Shown: positions 52,901-62,540, counted from the stretch's first letter. The stretch is 64,000 nucleotides of DNA from Pseudomonadota bacterium (GCA_018902755.1 JAHIQI010000047.1:62001-126000), one strand, 5' to 3'. Notes: generated from the sequence alone by a model not told the origin. Program-made: numbers and translations.

Positions 52901-54292
52901 GTGAAGGGATTGGCCAAAGACCTGGCTCGCCTGGTGGGGCCGGAGGGATTCAGCACCGACCCGGAAGACCTTTTGGTCTACCGGCACGACGCCATCGCCT
53001 ACTTCGCCCAGGGCGAACCGGCGGCGGTGGTGCTGCCCCAAGACACCGCCCAGGCGGCCAAGGTCATGGCCTATTCCTCACGAAACGGTCTCCCCCTGAC
53101 CCCGCGCGGGGCGGGCAGCGGCCTGAGCGGCGGATGCACCCCGGTGCGGGGCGGCATCGTGCTGGACACCAAGCGGATGAAAGGCATCCTGGAAATAAAC
53201 CGGGGCAACCTCACCGCTCGCGTGGAAGCGGGGGCAGTGCTGGCCGACTTCCAGAAGGCGGTCGAGGCCCAGGGGTTCTTTTATCCGCCCGACCCCCAGA
53301 GCAAGAGCGTATGCACCCTGGGCGGCAACGTGGCCACCAGGGCGGGCGGTCCCCGAGCGGTGAAGTACGGCACCACCGTCAACTACGTCCTGGGTCTGGA
53401 GGCGGTGTTGCCGGACGGCGAGGTGATAAGAACCGGCAGTTCCTGCGTGAAGCATTCGGCCGGTTACGACCTCACCCACCTGCTCACCGGCTCCGAAGGC
53501 ACCCTGGCCCTGATAACCCAGGCCACCGTGCGTCTTTTGCCCAAACCGCCGGCCACCTGCACCGCCCTGGCGGTGTGCCCCACCATGGAGATGGCCGCGC
53601 GCATCGTCTCCGAGACCATCGCGGGCGGGGTGGTGCCTTCCATGCTGGAGCTTTTGACCACCGCCTCCCTGGCCGTGTTCAACCGCGTTGTGAACCCTCC
53701 TCTGCCCGAGGAGGGCGAGGCCTGCCTGCTCATGGAATTCGACGGCACCGACCAGGAGGCCCTGCGCCAGGCCCAGAAGATGGCCGGGGCCTGCCGGGAC
53801 ATGGGGGCCATAGACGTGCGGGTGGTTCCCCGGCCCGAGGAGGCCGCGGTGTACTGGACCGTGCGTTCGCGCCTCTATCCTCTGGTGGTCAGCCGTTTCA
53901 AGCGGGTGGTCACCGAGGACGTCACCGTGCCCCGGGACCGCATCCCCGATTTCGCCGCCAAGGTGATGGGCATCGCCCAGGAAATGGGCCTGTCCATGGG
54001 CCTTACCGGCCACGCGGGTGACGGCAACATGCACCCCACCATCCGTATGGACGAGGTGAGCGACGAGTTGCAGGCGCGAGCCGACCAGGCCATGGCCCGG
54101 GTCATCAAGGCCGGGCTGGCCCTGGGCGGGGTTATCAGCGGGGAGCACGGGGTGGGCCTGCACAAGGCGGAGTTCCTGGAGTTGGAGTTGGGCCGGGAGC
54201 AGATAGCCCTCATGCGGCGCATCAAAAAGGCCTTCGACCCCAAGGGCATCATGAATCCAGGCAAGATTTGGCCCCCGGAGCTGGAAGCCTGA
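52901..54292 (+). CDS. glcD: FAD-linked 2-hydroxyacid dehydrogenase, GlcD-like
   Basis: 463-residue flavoprotein. The PCMH-type FAD domain has PLTPRGAGSGLSGGCTPV and the C-terminal FAD-oxidase domain has GHAGDGNMHP and GEHGVGLHKAEFLELELG. Such enzymes oxidise glycolate, D-lactate or other 2-hydroxyacids to 2-oxoacids. GTG 52901 is the start, 7 bases after dctM. The next gene overlaps by one base, encoding the Fe-S subunit. Confidence 0.88.
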   Translation: MKGLAKDLARLVGPEGFSTDPEDLLVYRHDAIAYFAQGEPAAVVLPQDTAQAAKVMAYSSRNGLPLTPRGAGSGLSGGCTPVRGGIVLDTKRMKGILEINRGNLTARVEAGAVLADFQKAVEAQGFFYPPDPQSKSVCTLGGNVATRAGGPRAVKYGTTVNYVLGLEAVLPDGEVIRTGSSCVKHSAGYDLTHLLTGSEGTLALITQATVRLLPKPPATCTALAVCPTMEMAARIVSETIAGGVVPSMLELLTTASLAVFNRVVNPPLPEEGEACLLMEFDGTDQEALRQAQKMAGACRDMGAIDVRVVPRPEEAAVYWTVRSRLYPLVVSRFKRVVTEDVTVPRDRIPDFAAKVMGIAQEMGLSMGLTGHAGDGNMHPTIRMDEVSDELQARADQAMARVIKAGLALGGVISGEHGVGLHKAEFLELELGREQIALMRRIKKAFDPKGIMNPGKIWPPELEA

Positions 54293-55488
54293 TGCTGGAC
54301 TTGGAGCGATACCGGGAGGCCCTGGAGCGCTGCTCCCAATGCGGCTATTGCCAAGCATCATGCCCGGTTTTTTCCCAGGAGCTTTTGGAGTCCTACACCG
54401 CCCGTGGCCGCACCCTGCTCATCAAGGCCGCGCTCATGGACGGGGCCCTGCCCGTGGGCAAGCGCGCCAAAGAGATCGTGGCCAACTGCCTGCTCTGCGG
54501 CACCTGCGTCCACACCTGCCCCGGCGGCCTGCCCCTGGACGAGATATTCATGGCCGCCCGCAACCAACTGCGGCCGGGCGGCCCGGCGGCTTCGCTCAAG
54601 CGAAGCCTGCACCGCAAGCTCATGGAGCAGCGGGGCCACCCCGGCGCGATGGGTAAGCTCGGGCCCTTGGCCAAGACCCTGGGCTTGGCCCCGGCCGATC
54701 TGCCCCAACCGGCGGCCCGCCCCTTCCTGGCAGACCAGCCCGAAGTGTTAAAGCCCAACGGCGAGGTGCGGGCTCGGGTGGCCTGGTTCGTGGGCTGTGC
54801 GGCCAACAGCCTTCATCTGGACACCGCCGAGGCGGTGCGCAAGGTGCTCTTGGCCAACGGGGTGGAGGTGGTGCTGCCCCAGGGCCTGGCCTGCTGCGGC
54901 TTGCCCGCCCTGGCCCAGGGCGAGGTGGAGATGGCCCAGGATTTGGCCCGGCGCAACCTGGCCGCCCTGGCCGCCCAGGAGGTGGACGCGGTGGTCACCG
55001 AGTGCACCTCCTGCGTGCTCATGCTGGGCGACAAGATGGAGCGCCTGTTCGAGCCCGAGAGCCCCGAGGCCCAGGCAGCCCAGGCGCTGGCCCCCAGGGT
55101 CATGGAGGCTGGAGCCTTCCTGCGCAAGCTGGGACTGAGCCGAGCGCCCCGGGAGTGCGGCGTGTCCTACACCTTGCACCAGCCTTGCCACGCCGCGGGC
55201 TTTGTTGCGCAGGTGCGCGAAGGCCTGTCCTTGCTGAAACAGGTGCCCGGAGCCGATTATCGGCCCATGGCCGATCCGGCTGCCTGTTGCGGAGCGGGCG
55301 GCGACTTTTTCCTGAAAAACTCGGCGCTGTCCCAAGGGGTGCGCCGGAGTAAACTGGAACAGATCGAGCAAAGCCGAGCCGAAGTGGTGGTGACCCCCTG
55401 CCCCGCTTGCCGTCATTACCTGAGTTTGGCCCTGGGACCGGACAAGGTGAAGCATCCCCTGGCGCTGTTGGCCGGGGCCTACGAATAG
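54292..55488 (+). CDS. glcF: Fe-S subunit of the 2-hydroxyacid dehydrogenase, GlcF-like
   Basis: 398-residue Fe-S protein with two ferredoxin motifs, cysteines 14, 17, 20, 24 and 66, 69, 72, 76, then two CCG-type domains (GLACCGLPAL and AACCGAGGDFF). It relays electrons from GlcD to the membrane or another carrier. ATG 54292 overlaps the glcD stop (TGATG). Length and order match glycolate oxidase/D-lactate dehydrogenase Fe-S subunits. Confidence 0.88.
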   Translation: MLDLERYREALERCSQCGYCQASCPVFSQELLESYTARGRTLLIKAALMDGALPVGKRAKEIVANCLLCGTCVHTCPGGLPLDEIFMAARNQLRPGGPAASLKRSLHRKLMEQRGHPGAMGKLGPLAKTLGLAPADLPQPAARPFLADQPEVLKPNGEVRARVAWFVGCAANSLHLDTAEAVRKVLLANGVEVVLPQGLACCGLPALAQGEVEMAQDLARRNLAALAAQEVDAVVTECTSCVLMLGDKMERLFEPESPEAQAAQALAPRVMEAGAFLRKLGLSRAPRECGVSYTLHQPCHAAGFVAQVREGLSLLKQVPGADYRPMADPAACCGAGGDFFLKNSALSQGVRRSKLEQIEQSRAEVVVTPCPACRHYLSLALGPDKVKHPLALLAGAYE

Positions 55489-55507
55489 CATTTACAGTTC
55501 GAGGTCA

Positions 55508-56641
55508 ATGCAGATGATTAACCGAGGACCGCGACAACTGCTTGCGGAAGTTCAACAACCCGGCCTGTGCATCGGCTGCGGCTCCTGCGTGGAGTTGTGC
55601 CCCTATTTCCGCAGCCATGGGGGCAAGACGGTGATGCTGCACGACTGCGACCTGCCCGAGGGCCGCTGTCATGCCTGGTGCCCCAAGACCGAGTTGGACC
55701 TGGAGGGCCTGGCTCAAGAGCTGTGGGGCGCGCCCTATTCCGCCCAGGGCATGGGCCCGCACCTGGCAGTGGTGGCGGCCAAGGCCGGACCGCGCCTGGA
55801 GGCCGGGCGCTACCAGGCGGGCGGCACGGTGTCGGCCCTGGTCTGCGCCGCCCTGGAGCAGGGCCTGGTGCAAGGGGCAATCCTCACCGGCGGCCGGGGG
55901 ATGGACACTGCGCCCGCTCTGGCCACCACGCCAGAAGAAGTCATGGCCTGCTCGGGTTCCAAGTTCACCGCCGCGCCCACCCTGGCCGCCCTGAACCGGG
56001 CCCAGGCCCAGGGATGCGGCCCTGTGTTAGTGGTGGCCACGCCTTGCCAGGCAACGGCCCTGGCCCAGCGCTGGGCCAAGCCATGGCCCTCGCGGGGCGC
56101 GGCCGGACCGGCCGAACTGGTGATCGGCCTGTTCTGCAACTGGTCCCTGGACCCGCAAGGCCTGACCGGCTTCCTGGCCCAGCGAGTGGAACTGGAGAGC
56201 ATCCGCTCAATGGACATACCCCCGCCGCCGGCCGGGGTGTTGCGGGTTGAGACCACGGAAGGCTCCCTGGAAATACCCTTTGACGAGATACGCGATCTTA
56301 TCCCCCCGGCCTGCGCCATGTGCCCGGACATGACCTCCGAGTGGGCCGACCTGTCCGTGGGCATGTACGAGGGTCGGCCCGGCTGGAACACCCTGGTGGT
56401 GCGCAACGAAAAGGCGCGGGCCCTTACCGAGGCGGCGGTGGAAGCAGGTTGGCTGGTGGTGGAGGAATTCCCGAAGGCCAACAAGGAGCACCTGGTGCAT
56501 GCGGCCCAGGGCAAACGCAGCCGTGGCCTGGGCGCGGCCCTGGCCCAGAGCCTGCTGGGGGTCAGCGGCGAGGACCAGCCCAAGGCCCTTAGGGTGAGCC
56601 CGGAGCTTTACAGGGCCGTCGAAAGCGGGGAGGTGGCGTGA
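55508..56641 (+). CDS. F420-hydrogenase beta-subunit-like (FrhB) Fe-S flavoprotein
   Basis: 377-residue protein of the coenzyme F420 hydrogenase/dehydrogenase beta family. It carries one 4Fe-4S motif, cysteines 21, 24, 27 and 31, and the FrhB segments TPCQATALAQRW, CAMCPDMTSEWADLSVGMYEG and WNTLVVRNEKARALTEAA. Family members move electrons between flavin and Fe-S or F420; many are of unknown use. It is placed between the GlcF-like gene and iorA, and its stop overlaps the iorA start, so it probably couples the 2-hydroxyacid dehydrogenase and the ferredoxin-linked 2-oxoacid oxidoreductase. Ribosome site GAGGT. Confidence 0.82.
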   Translation: MQMINRGPRQLLAEVQQPGLCIGCGSCVELCPYFRSHGGKTVMLHDCDLPEGRCHAWCPKTELDLEGLAQELWGAPYSAQGMGPHLAVVAAKAGPRLEAGRYQAGGTVSALVCAALEQGLVQGAILTGGRGMDTAPALATTPEEVMACSGSKFTAAPTLAALNRAQAQGCGPVLVVATPCQATALAQRWAKPWPSRGAAGPAELVIGLFCNWSLDPQGLTGFLAQRVELESIRSMDIPPPPAGVLRVETTEGSLEIPFDEIRDLIPPACAMCPDMTSEWADLSVGMYEGRPGWNTLVVRNEKARALTEAAVEAGWLVVEEFPKANKEHLVHAAQGKRSRGLGAALAQSLLGVSGEDQPKALRVSPELYRAVESGEVA

Positions 56642-58557
56642 TGGATGGACAACGCCTAACCATGATGGGCAACCAGGCCATCACCCAGGGGGCCCTGGAG
56701 GCCGGGGTGCGGGTGGCCGCCGGTTATCCGGGCACGCCCTCCTCGGAGATTATCCAGAACCTGGCGGGCGCGGCCGACGAGCACGGCCTGTACGTGGAGT
56801 GGTCCATCAACGAGAAGGTGTCCCTGGAGGTGGCGGCGGCGGCTTCCTTCGCCGGTCTGCGATCTTTGTGCGCCATGAAGCAGAACGGGGTCAACGTGGC
56901 CTCGGACTTTCTCCTGCACCTGGCCGGTTCGGGGATTCGGGCGGGCATGGTCCTGGTGCACTGCGACGACCCCGGCGCGCTCTCCAGCGTGAACGAGGGC
57001 GAGTCGCGCCATTTCGCGCGCATGCTGGAGTTGCCCCAACTTGAGCCCAGCGATTTCCAGGAAGCCAAGGACATGACCAAGTGGGCCTTCGAGCTTTCCG
57101 AAGAGATCGGCAACGTCGTGATGCTGCGTAGCGTGACCCGGCTCTCCCACGCCAGCGGCGGCGTGGTGCCCGGCCCCATACCCCAGGCCCAAGGCAAGGC
57201 CCATTTCGACCACCACGGCACCCTGCTGGACAAGGGGCACGGCCCGGTGTCCTCCTCGCCGGTGGCCTACAAGCACCGTCTGCAACAGGAAAAGCTGGCC
57301 CGGGCGGTGGAGCTTTTCGAAGACTCGCCCTTCAACTCCTATACCGGGCCGGAGGCTCCGGAGCTGTTGGTCATAACCTCCAGCATCTGCAACCTATACG
57401 TGAAGGAGGCCCTGGTCCTGCTGGACGCCACTGACCGGGTGGGTGTGCTCAAGCTGGGAACCACCTGGCCCCTGCCGCCCAAGCTGCTCCAGCGCAACCT
57501 TGAGCGCTGCGGCCAGGTGTTGGTGGTGGAAGAGGTGATCCCCTTCCTGGAAGAGAACGTGAAAATCGCGGCCGCCGAGATGGCCGGTGAGATCGGGGCC
57601 AAACGCTTTTTCGGCAAGCGCGACGGCACCATCCCCGCCCAGGGCGAGTTGAACCCGGACATCGTGCTGGGGGCCTTGGCGGGCATCCTGAACCTGCCCT
57701 ACCAGACCCGCCCGCCACAGTACGACCTCCTGGCCCAGGAAGCGGCCCCCCAGGCCACCCAGGATCGGGATCTGGCCTTTTGCCCTGGCTGCCCCCACCG
57801 CGCCTCCTTCTGGTCCCTGAAAGGTGCCCTGGCCCTGGACGCCCGGGACGGCTTCATCTGCGGGGATATCGGCTGCTACTCCCTGGCCATGCGCCCCACC
57901 GGCTACGGCATGCTCAAAACCCTGCTCGCCATGGGCTCGGGCGCGGGCATTGCCAGCGGCTTCGGCCAGTTGGGCCGCTTCGGCATGGACCAGCCGGTGA
58001 TGGCCGTGTCCGGCGACTCCACTTTTTATCACGCGGTGATTCCGGCGCTGATCAACGCGGTGCACCAGAAATCGCCCATGAGCCTGGTGGTCCTGGACAA
58101 CAGCGGCACGGCCATGACCGGCTTCCAGCCCCACCCCGGCACCGAGGCCAACGCCCTGGGCCAGCCGGTGCCGCCGGTGGACATCGAGGCCATCTGCCGC
58201 TCCCTGGGGGCCGAGGTCACGGTGTGCGACCCCTTTGACCTGGAAGCCACCCAGGCGGCGGCGTTGGCCCTTTTGGCCGATCAGTCCACGGCCAAGGTGC
58301 TCATCCTGCGCCAGCTCTGCGCCCTGAGTCCCCAGCGCAAGGGCAGCAAACTCTACGAGGTGCAAGTGGACCCGGAAAAATGCCTGGGCGACCAATGCGG
58401 CTGCAACCGCCTGTGCACCAGGGTTTTCGGTTGCCCCGGACTGGCCTGGGAAAAACAAAGCGGCAAGGCGCGCATCGACGAGGTGATCTGCGCCGGGTGC
58501 GGGGTTTGCGCCTCGGTGTGCCCCCAGGGGGCCATCATCAAGAGCGAAAGGGCCTGA
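56641..58557 (+). CDS. iorA: Indolepyruvate ferredoxin oxidoreductase alpha subunit
   Basis: 638-residue subunit of the enzyme that oxidatively decarboxylates an aryl- or branched 2-oxoacid to acyl-CoA, reducing ferredoxin. The N-terminal pyrimidine/pyrophosphate-binding domain has GYPGTPSSEI; the TPP domain has PGCPHR, GDIGCYSL and GDSTFYH; the C-terminus has a ferredoxin region with cysteines of CLGDQCGCNRLC and CAGCGVCASVC (the last four at 617, 620, 623, 627). ATG 56641 with GGGGAGG 7 bases upstream is preferred to GTG 56638. It couples by overlap to the FrhB-like gene and precedes iorB. Confidence 0.92.
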   Translation: MDGQRLTMMGNQAITQGALEAGVRVAAGYPGTPSSEIIQNLAGAADEHGLYVEWSINEKVSLEVAAAASFAGLRSLCAMKQNGVNVASDFLLHLAGSGIRAGMVLVHCDDPGALSSVNEGESRHFARMLELPQLEPSDFQEAKDMTKWAFELSEEIGNVVMLRSVTRLSHASGGVVPGPIPQAQGKAHFDHHGTLLDKGHGPVSSSPVAYKHRLQQEKLARAVELFEDSPFNSYTGPEAPELLVITSSICNLYVKEALVLLDATDRVGVLKLGTTWPLPPKLLQRNLERCGQVLVVEEVIPFLEENVKIAAAEMAGEIGAKRFFGKRDGTIPAQGELNPDIVLGALAGILNLPYQTRPPQYDLLAQEAAPQATQDRDLAFCPGCPHRASFWSLKGALALDARDGFICGDIGCYSLAMRPTGYGMLKTLLAMGSGAGIASGFGQLGRFGMDQPVMAVSGDSTFYHAVIPALINAVHQKSPMSLVVLDNSGTAMTGFQPHPGTEANALGQPVPPVDIEAICRSLGAEVTVCDPFDLEATQAAALALLADQSTAKVLILRQLCALSPQRKGSKLYEVQVDPEKCLGDQCGCNRLCTRVFGCPGLAWEKQSGKARIDEVICAGCGVCASVCPQGAIIKSERA

Positions 58558-58560
58558 GTC

Positions 58561-59181
58561 ATGGCTACGGCAAAACTGATTCACGATCCCTACAACCTGA
58601 TCATCACCGGCGTGGGCGGCCAGGGCAATGTGCTGGCCTCGCGCATGTTGGGCAACGTGCTCACCAGCCAGGGCCTGTGGGTGACCATCGGCGAGACCTT
58701 CGGCGCTTCCCAGAGGGGCGGCTCGGTGATGAGCCACCTGCGGGTGTCGACCGACGGTTCCTGGTCTCCCCAGATACCCGAGGGCAAGGCCCACATGGTG
58801 TTGGCCCTGGAGCCCCTGGAGGCGCTACGGGTGTTGGTGAAGTACGGCAACCCAGGGGCCAAGGCCATAGTCAACGACCGGCCCATCCTGCCGGTGGCGG
58901 CCATAGCCGGCAAGACCAACTACCCCAGCGCCGATGAGCTGGAGGGCATGCTGGCCAAACTCACCGCCCAGCGCTGGAGCATCCCGGCCACGGAGCGGGC
59001 CATGGCACTGGGAGCCAGCATCTTCGCCAACATCATCATGATCGGGGCCCTGTCCGCCACCGACGATTTGCCCGTGTCCCGCCAGGGATTCGAGGCCGAA
59101 CTGCTCAGGGCCCTGGGCCCGTCCAAGGTGGCCACCAACCTGGAGGCTTTCGACCTGGGCGCGGCCATGGTGCAAGGGTAG
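58561..59181 (+). CDS. iorB: Indolepyruvate ferredoxin oxidoreductase beta subunit
   Basis: 206-residue catalytic partner of IorA, with ITGVGGQGNVLASRMLG near the start and GASQRGGSVMSHLRV. It lies 3 bases after iorA. The two subunits together make a 2-oxoacid:ferredoxin oxidoreductase; substrates known for the family are arylpyruvates. The 2-oxoacid here could come from GlcDF or from the IlvD-type dehydratase. Confidence 0.91.
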   Translation: MATAKLIHDPYNLIITGVGGQGNVLASRMLGNVLTSQGLWVTIGETFGASQRGGSVMSHLRVSTDGSWSPQIPEGKAHMVLALEPLEALRVLVKYGNPGAKAIVNDRPILPVAAIAGKTNYPSADELEGMLAKLTAQRWSIPATERAMALGASIFANIIMIGALSATDDLPVSRQGFEAELLRALGPSKVATNLEAFDLGAAMVQG

Positions 59182-59188
59182 CCGGGCC

Positions 59189-60415
59189 ATGAAGCTATCG
59201 CTGCCTCGCCGCCTTTGGTACGAAAACGACTCCCTGGAAATAGACCTGCCGGACGATTGGCAGGTGGAGCTTTGTCCCATGGCCGGGGCCGATCATCCGG
59301 CCCTGAGCCGGGAGGAGATAGAGGCTGCCCTGGCCCGGCCGGTGGGCTCGCCTCCCCTTCGGGAGCTAGCCCGGGGCAAGCACTCGGCGGTGATCGTGTT
59401 CGACGACATGACCCGCCCCACCCGTTGCGCCCAGATCGCTCCTTATCTGCTGAACGAAATGGCTGCCGCCGGGGTGCCCGAAGAGGCGGTCACCTTTGTC
59501 TGCGCCCTGGGCACGCACGGGGCCTTGACCTTTCATGAGCTGCGCAAAAAGCTGGGCCAGGACCTCGTGGAGCGCTTCCGGGTGTTCAACCACAACACCT
59601 ATGAGAACTGCGATGAGGTGGGAACCACCAGCCTGGGCACCAGGGTGCGCATAAACCGCGAGGTGCTGGCCGCCGAGCTGAAAATGGCCATAAGCTGCGT
59701 CACCGCCCATCCCTATGCCGGTTTTTCCGGCGGGGGCAAGATCCTCATGCCCGGTGTGGCCCACATCGACTCCATCGCCGACCACCACACCAGGGTCATG
59801 GCCCTGAAGCCCGACGGCGTGGGCCTTGGCAAATTCGCGGGCAACCTGGTGCGCCAGGACATCGACGAGGCCGCCGATCTGGTGGGCCTGGACTTTTCGG
59901 TGAACGTGCTGGTCAATGGACGGGGCGAAGCCGCCGCGCTGGTGGCCGGAGACCTGCGCCGCTCCCATGCCAAGGCGGTGGAGCTGGCCCAGGGCTGGTA
60001 CGCCACCTCCCCTCGGCCCCGGGACATGGACGTGGTGATCTCCAACGCCTTTGTCAAAGCCAACGAAATGCCCATCGCCGTGGCCCTGGCCCGGGGAGCC
60101 CTTAAGCCCCAAGGCGGCACGGTGGTGGTGATCGCCGACTCGCCGGAAGGCCAGGTGGTGCACTACCTCTTGGGTCGCTTCGGCAGGGGCCACGGCGGGC
60201 GCATGTATCCGGTGCGCCAGTTGCCGGACAACTTCCGGCTGATCATCATGGCCCCCTCATTGGACCGCACCTTTGGCGACTGGTTCGCCAACCCCGAGGT
60301 CATCACCTTCAGCAAAACCTGGGGCCAGACCATGGATCTGCTGGCCGGGGAGCATGGCCCCGGCACCCGCGCGGCGGTTTTGCCCAACGCCACCATGCAG
60401 TATTTCAAGAGCTAA
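59189..60415 (+). CDS. larA: LarA-type nickel-dependent racemase (DUF2088)
   Basis: 408-residue protein of the LarA family. The residues known in Lactobacillus plantarum LarA as acid-base pair and cofactor ligands (His108, His174, Lys184, His200) are matched here by H110 in LGTHGAL, H174 in AHPYAGFSGG, K184 in GGGKILMPG and H200 in DHH, with nearly the same numbering. DDMTRPTR is also present. Family members interconvert the stereoisomers of lactate, malate or longer 2-hydroxyacids using the nickel-pincer cofactor. No larB, larC or larE is visible, so the cofactor must be made elsewhere. The ribosome site is weak. It would convert either 2-hydroxyacid isomer into the one oxidised by GlcDF. 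Confidence 0.88.
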   Translation: MKLSLPRRLWYENDSLEIDLPDDWQVELCPMAGADHPALSREEIEAALARPVGSPPLRELARGKHSAVIVFDDMTRPTRCAQIAPYLLNEMAAAGVPEEAVTFVCALGTHGALTFHELRKKLGQDLVERFRVFNHNTYENCDEVGTTSLGTRVRINREVLAAELKMAISCVTAHPYAGFSGGGKILMPGVAHIDSIADHHTRVMALKPDGVGLGKFAGNLVRQDIDEAADLVGLDFSVNVLVNGRGEAAALVAGDLRRSHAKAVELAQGWYATSPRPRDMDVVISNAFVKANEMPIAVALARGALKPQGGTVVVIADSPEGQVVHYLLGRFGRGHGGRMYPVRQLPDNFRLIIMAPSLDRTFGDWFANPEVITFSKTWGQTMDLLAGEHGPGTRAAVLPNATMQYFKS

Positions 60416-60429
60416 ACCGGGAGTGCGTC

Positions 60430-61212
60430 ATGCCCGAGCAATTGGTTCAATACAAGATAGAAGACTACATCGCCCAGGTTACCCTGAACAACCCGCCCAT
60501 GAACCCTCTGACCGCAGAGTCCAAAGTCGCCTTGAGCGATGTGTTCCAGGAATTGGGGGAAAAGAGTGACCAGGTGCGGGCGGTGGTGCTTTTCGGCGCG
60601 GGAGAGCAGGCTTTTGCCGCCGGCGCGGACATCAAGGCCTTTTTGGAGCTGACTCCGGAAACCGCTCTGACCCGCTTGCAAAAGACCCACCAGATATTTT
60701 CTTTGGTGGAAAACTACCGCTGGCCGGTGATCGCGGCCATCCACGGCTTCTGCCTGGGGGGCGGATTGGAACTGGCCCTTTGCTGCGATATACGCTACGC
60801 TTCCGCTGATGCGGTGCTGGGATTCCCGGAGGTGAACCTGTCCATCTTTCCGGGCAACGGGGGCATGGCCAGGGGGCTGCACCTGATGGGCCTGGGCCGC
60901 TTCAAGGAGTTGGTTTACACCGGACGCCGCATCAGCGCGGCCGAAGCATACGAATACGGCTTGGTGGAAAAGGTTGTGCCGCGCGAGGAGCTAATGGCCG
61001 AGGCCATGGGGCTGGCCCGGAGCATCGCCAAGCGGGGGCCTCTGGGGGTTGCGGGGGCCAAAAAGGTGATCAACCAGACTCGCGACCTGACCGTGGAACA
61101 GGCCCTGGACGTGGAAGCGCGCAACTGGTCCGAGCTAGCGGACACCGAGGACATGAAGGAGGGGGCCAGGGCTTTCGTTGAAAAACGCAAGCCTCTTTAC
61201 CACTGCCGATGA
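60430..61212 (+). CDS. Enoyl-CoA hydratase (crotonase family)
   Basis: 260-residue crotonase with both catalytic glutamates, E114 in GGGLELAL and E134 in GFPEVNLSIFPG, and the oxyanion segment FAAGADIKAF. It starts 15 bases after larA and its stop overlaps the MFS start by four bases. It may hydrate an unsaturated acyl-CoA derived from the IorAB product. Confidence 0.88.
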   Translation: MPEQLVQYKIEDYIAQVTLNNPPMNPLTAESKVALSDVFQELGEKSDQVRAVVLFGAGEQAFAAGADIKAFLELTPETALTRLQKTHQIFSLVENYRWPVIAAIHGFCLGGGLELALCCDIRYASADAVLGFPEVNLSIFPGNGGMARGLHLMGLGRFKELVYTGRRISAAEAYEYGLVEKVVPREELMAEAMGLARSIAKRGPLGVAGAKKVINQTRDLTVEQALDVEARNWSELADTEDMKEGARAFVEKRKPLYHCR

Positions 61213-62489
61213 GTAATGATGCCGGCCTGCAAGACAGCCCCGCCGCGCCCCAGGCGGGCGTTTATTACGGATGGTATGTGGTGGCTGTGGCCTTCCTGGC
61301 CAACTTCGCCGCCGCAGGCAGCCAATTCTACGCCTTCAACGCTTTCATGCTGCCCCTGTGCGAGCTGCGCGGCTGGACCAGGGCTGACATCAACCTGGCC
61401 CCCATCATCGGCTTCATCTGCGGCCTGCTGGGGCAATACTCCTACGGCACCATCATCTCCATCACCGGCCCCCGCCGCCTCATGGCCATGGGCGCGGTGC
61501 TGTCCGCCGCCGCCTTCATCACCCTGGGCCAGGCCCATGAGCTTTGGCTTTTCTACATAGCCTACGTCATGTTGATCATGGGCAACGCGGCCATGGCCTC
61601 TCTGGTGGCCAACACCGCCGTGTCCAACTGGTTCGTGCGCCTCAGGGGAAGGGCCATGGGCATAGCCACCAGCGGTCTAACCTCGGCCGGAGTGATACTC
61701 CCCTTTGCAGCCTATCATCTACTGCATACCGTGGGGCTGGGCTGGGCCTTCACCATCATCGGCCTGGGCATAGCCGCCCTGGCTCCCTTGGCCTGGTTTT
61801 TTGTGCGCGACTCCCCGGAATCCTGCGGCATGCTGCCCGACGGCCAAGCGGTGGCCCCCGAAGACAGGGCATCCATCAAAATCATGCCCCAGGCTCAGGT
61901 GCCACCCAGCCAGCTCATAAAAAGCTCCTCCTTTTGGAAGGTGGGCATGGCCTACGGCCTGGCCAGCGCCGGGGTGTTCGCGGTGGTGTTTCAGTTGGGG
62001 CCGCGCTTCCAGGACCTGGGCATGGACGGCGACACCGCCATGATCATGGTGGCCCTGACCTCGGTGGCGGGCACCTGCGGCAAGTTCACTTGGGGCACCC
62101 TGTGCGACCGATTCCCTCCCAACCGTTTGGCAGCGGTCATGTTCTCCATGGTGGGCCTGGGACAAATCCTGGGGTGGGTGGCCGGCGGCCCCGTCACCGT
62201 GGGCTTTTTTATCTTGGTATTCGGTTTCGGCATGGGGGGGATCATGTCCACCTTCCCCATCATCAGCGCCTGGTGCTTTGGCCGGGCCGCTTTCGCCTCG
62301 GTGTTTCGCCTGCTGGCCCTGTTCCTGGGCCTGCAAGCGGTGGGCTACGTGCTGATGGGAGGCTCCTTCAGTCTCACCGGTTCCTATGACGCCGCCTACA
62401 TGGTCTTCATTTTCGTGGACATGGCCGCCGCCGCCGTGATCGTAACCGTAAGGCCCTCCATCTGGGCCCAGCCCAGCGCCTCGAATTAG
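61209..62489 (+). CDS. MFS transporter, oxalate/formate antiporter-like
   Basis: 426-residue membrane carrier with twelve predicted hydrophobic segments and MFS loop motifs (LRGRAMGIATSG, KFTWGTLCDRFPPNR). The N-terminal GWYVVAVAFLANFAAAG and layout resemble the OFA/monocarboxylate group. It probably carries an organic acid in or a product out. The ATG overlaps the hydratase stop (ATGA), showing translational coupling. Confidence 0.84.
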   Translation: MSNDAGLQDSPAAPQAGVYYGWYVVAVAFLANFAAAGSQFYAFNAFMLPLCELRGWTRADINLAPIIGFICGLLGQYSYGTIISITGPRRLMAMGAVLSAAAFITLGQAHELWLFYIAYVMLIMGNAAMASLVANTAVSNWFVRLRGRAMGIATSGLTSAGVILPFAAYHLLHTVGLGWAFTIIGLGIAALAPLAWFFVRDSPESCGMLPDGQAVAPEDRASIKIMPQAQVPPSQLIKSSSFWKVGMAYGLASAGVFAVVFQLGPRFQDLGMDGDTAMIMVALTSVAGTCGKFTWGTLCDRFPPNRLAAVMFSMVGLGQILGWVAGGPVTVGFFILVFGFGMGGIMSTFPIISAWCFGRAAFASVFRLLALFLGLQAVGYVLMGGSFSLTGSYDAAYMVFIFVDMAAAAVIVTVRPSIWAQPSASN

Positions 62490-62540
62490 GCGGACCGGCG
62501 GACCGGCCCAGGGGAATATTTCAGAATCAGGGAGCCACGC

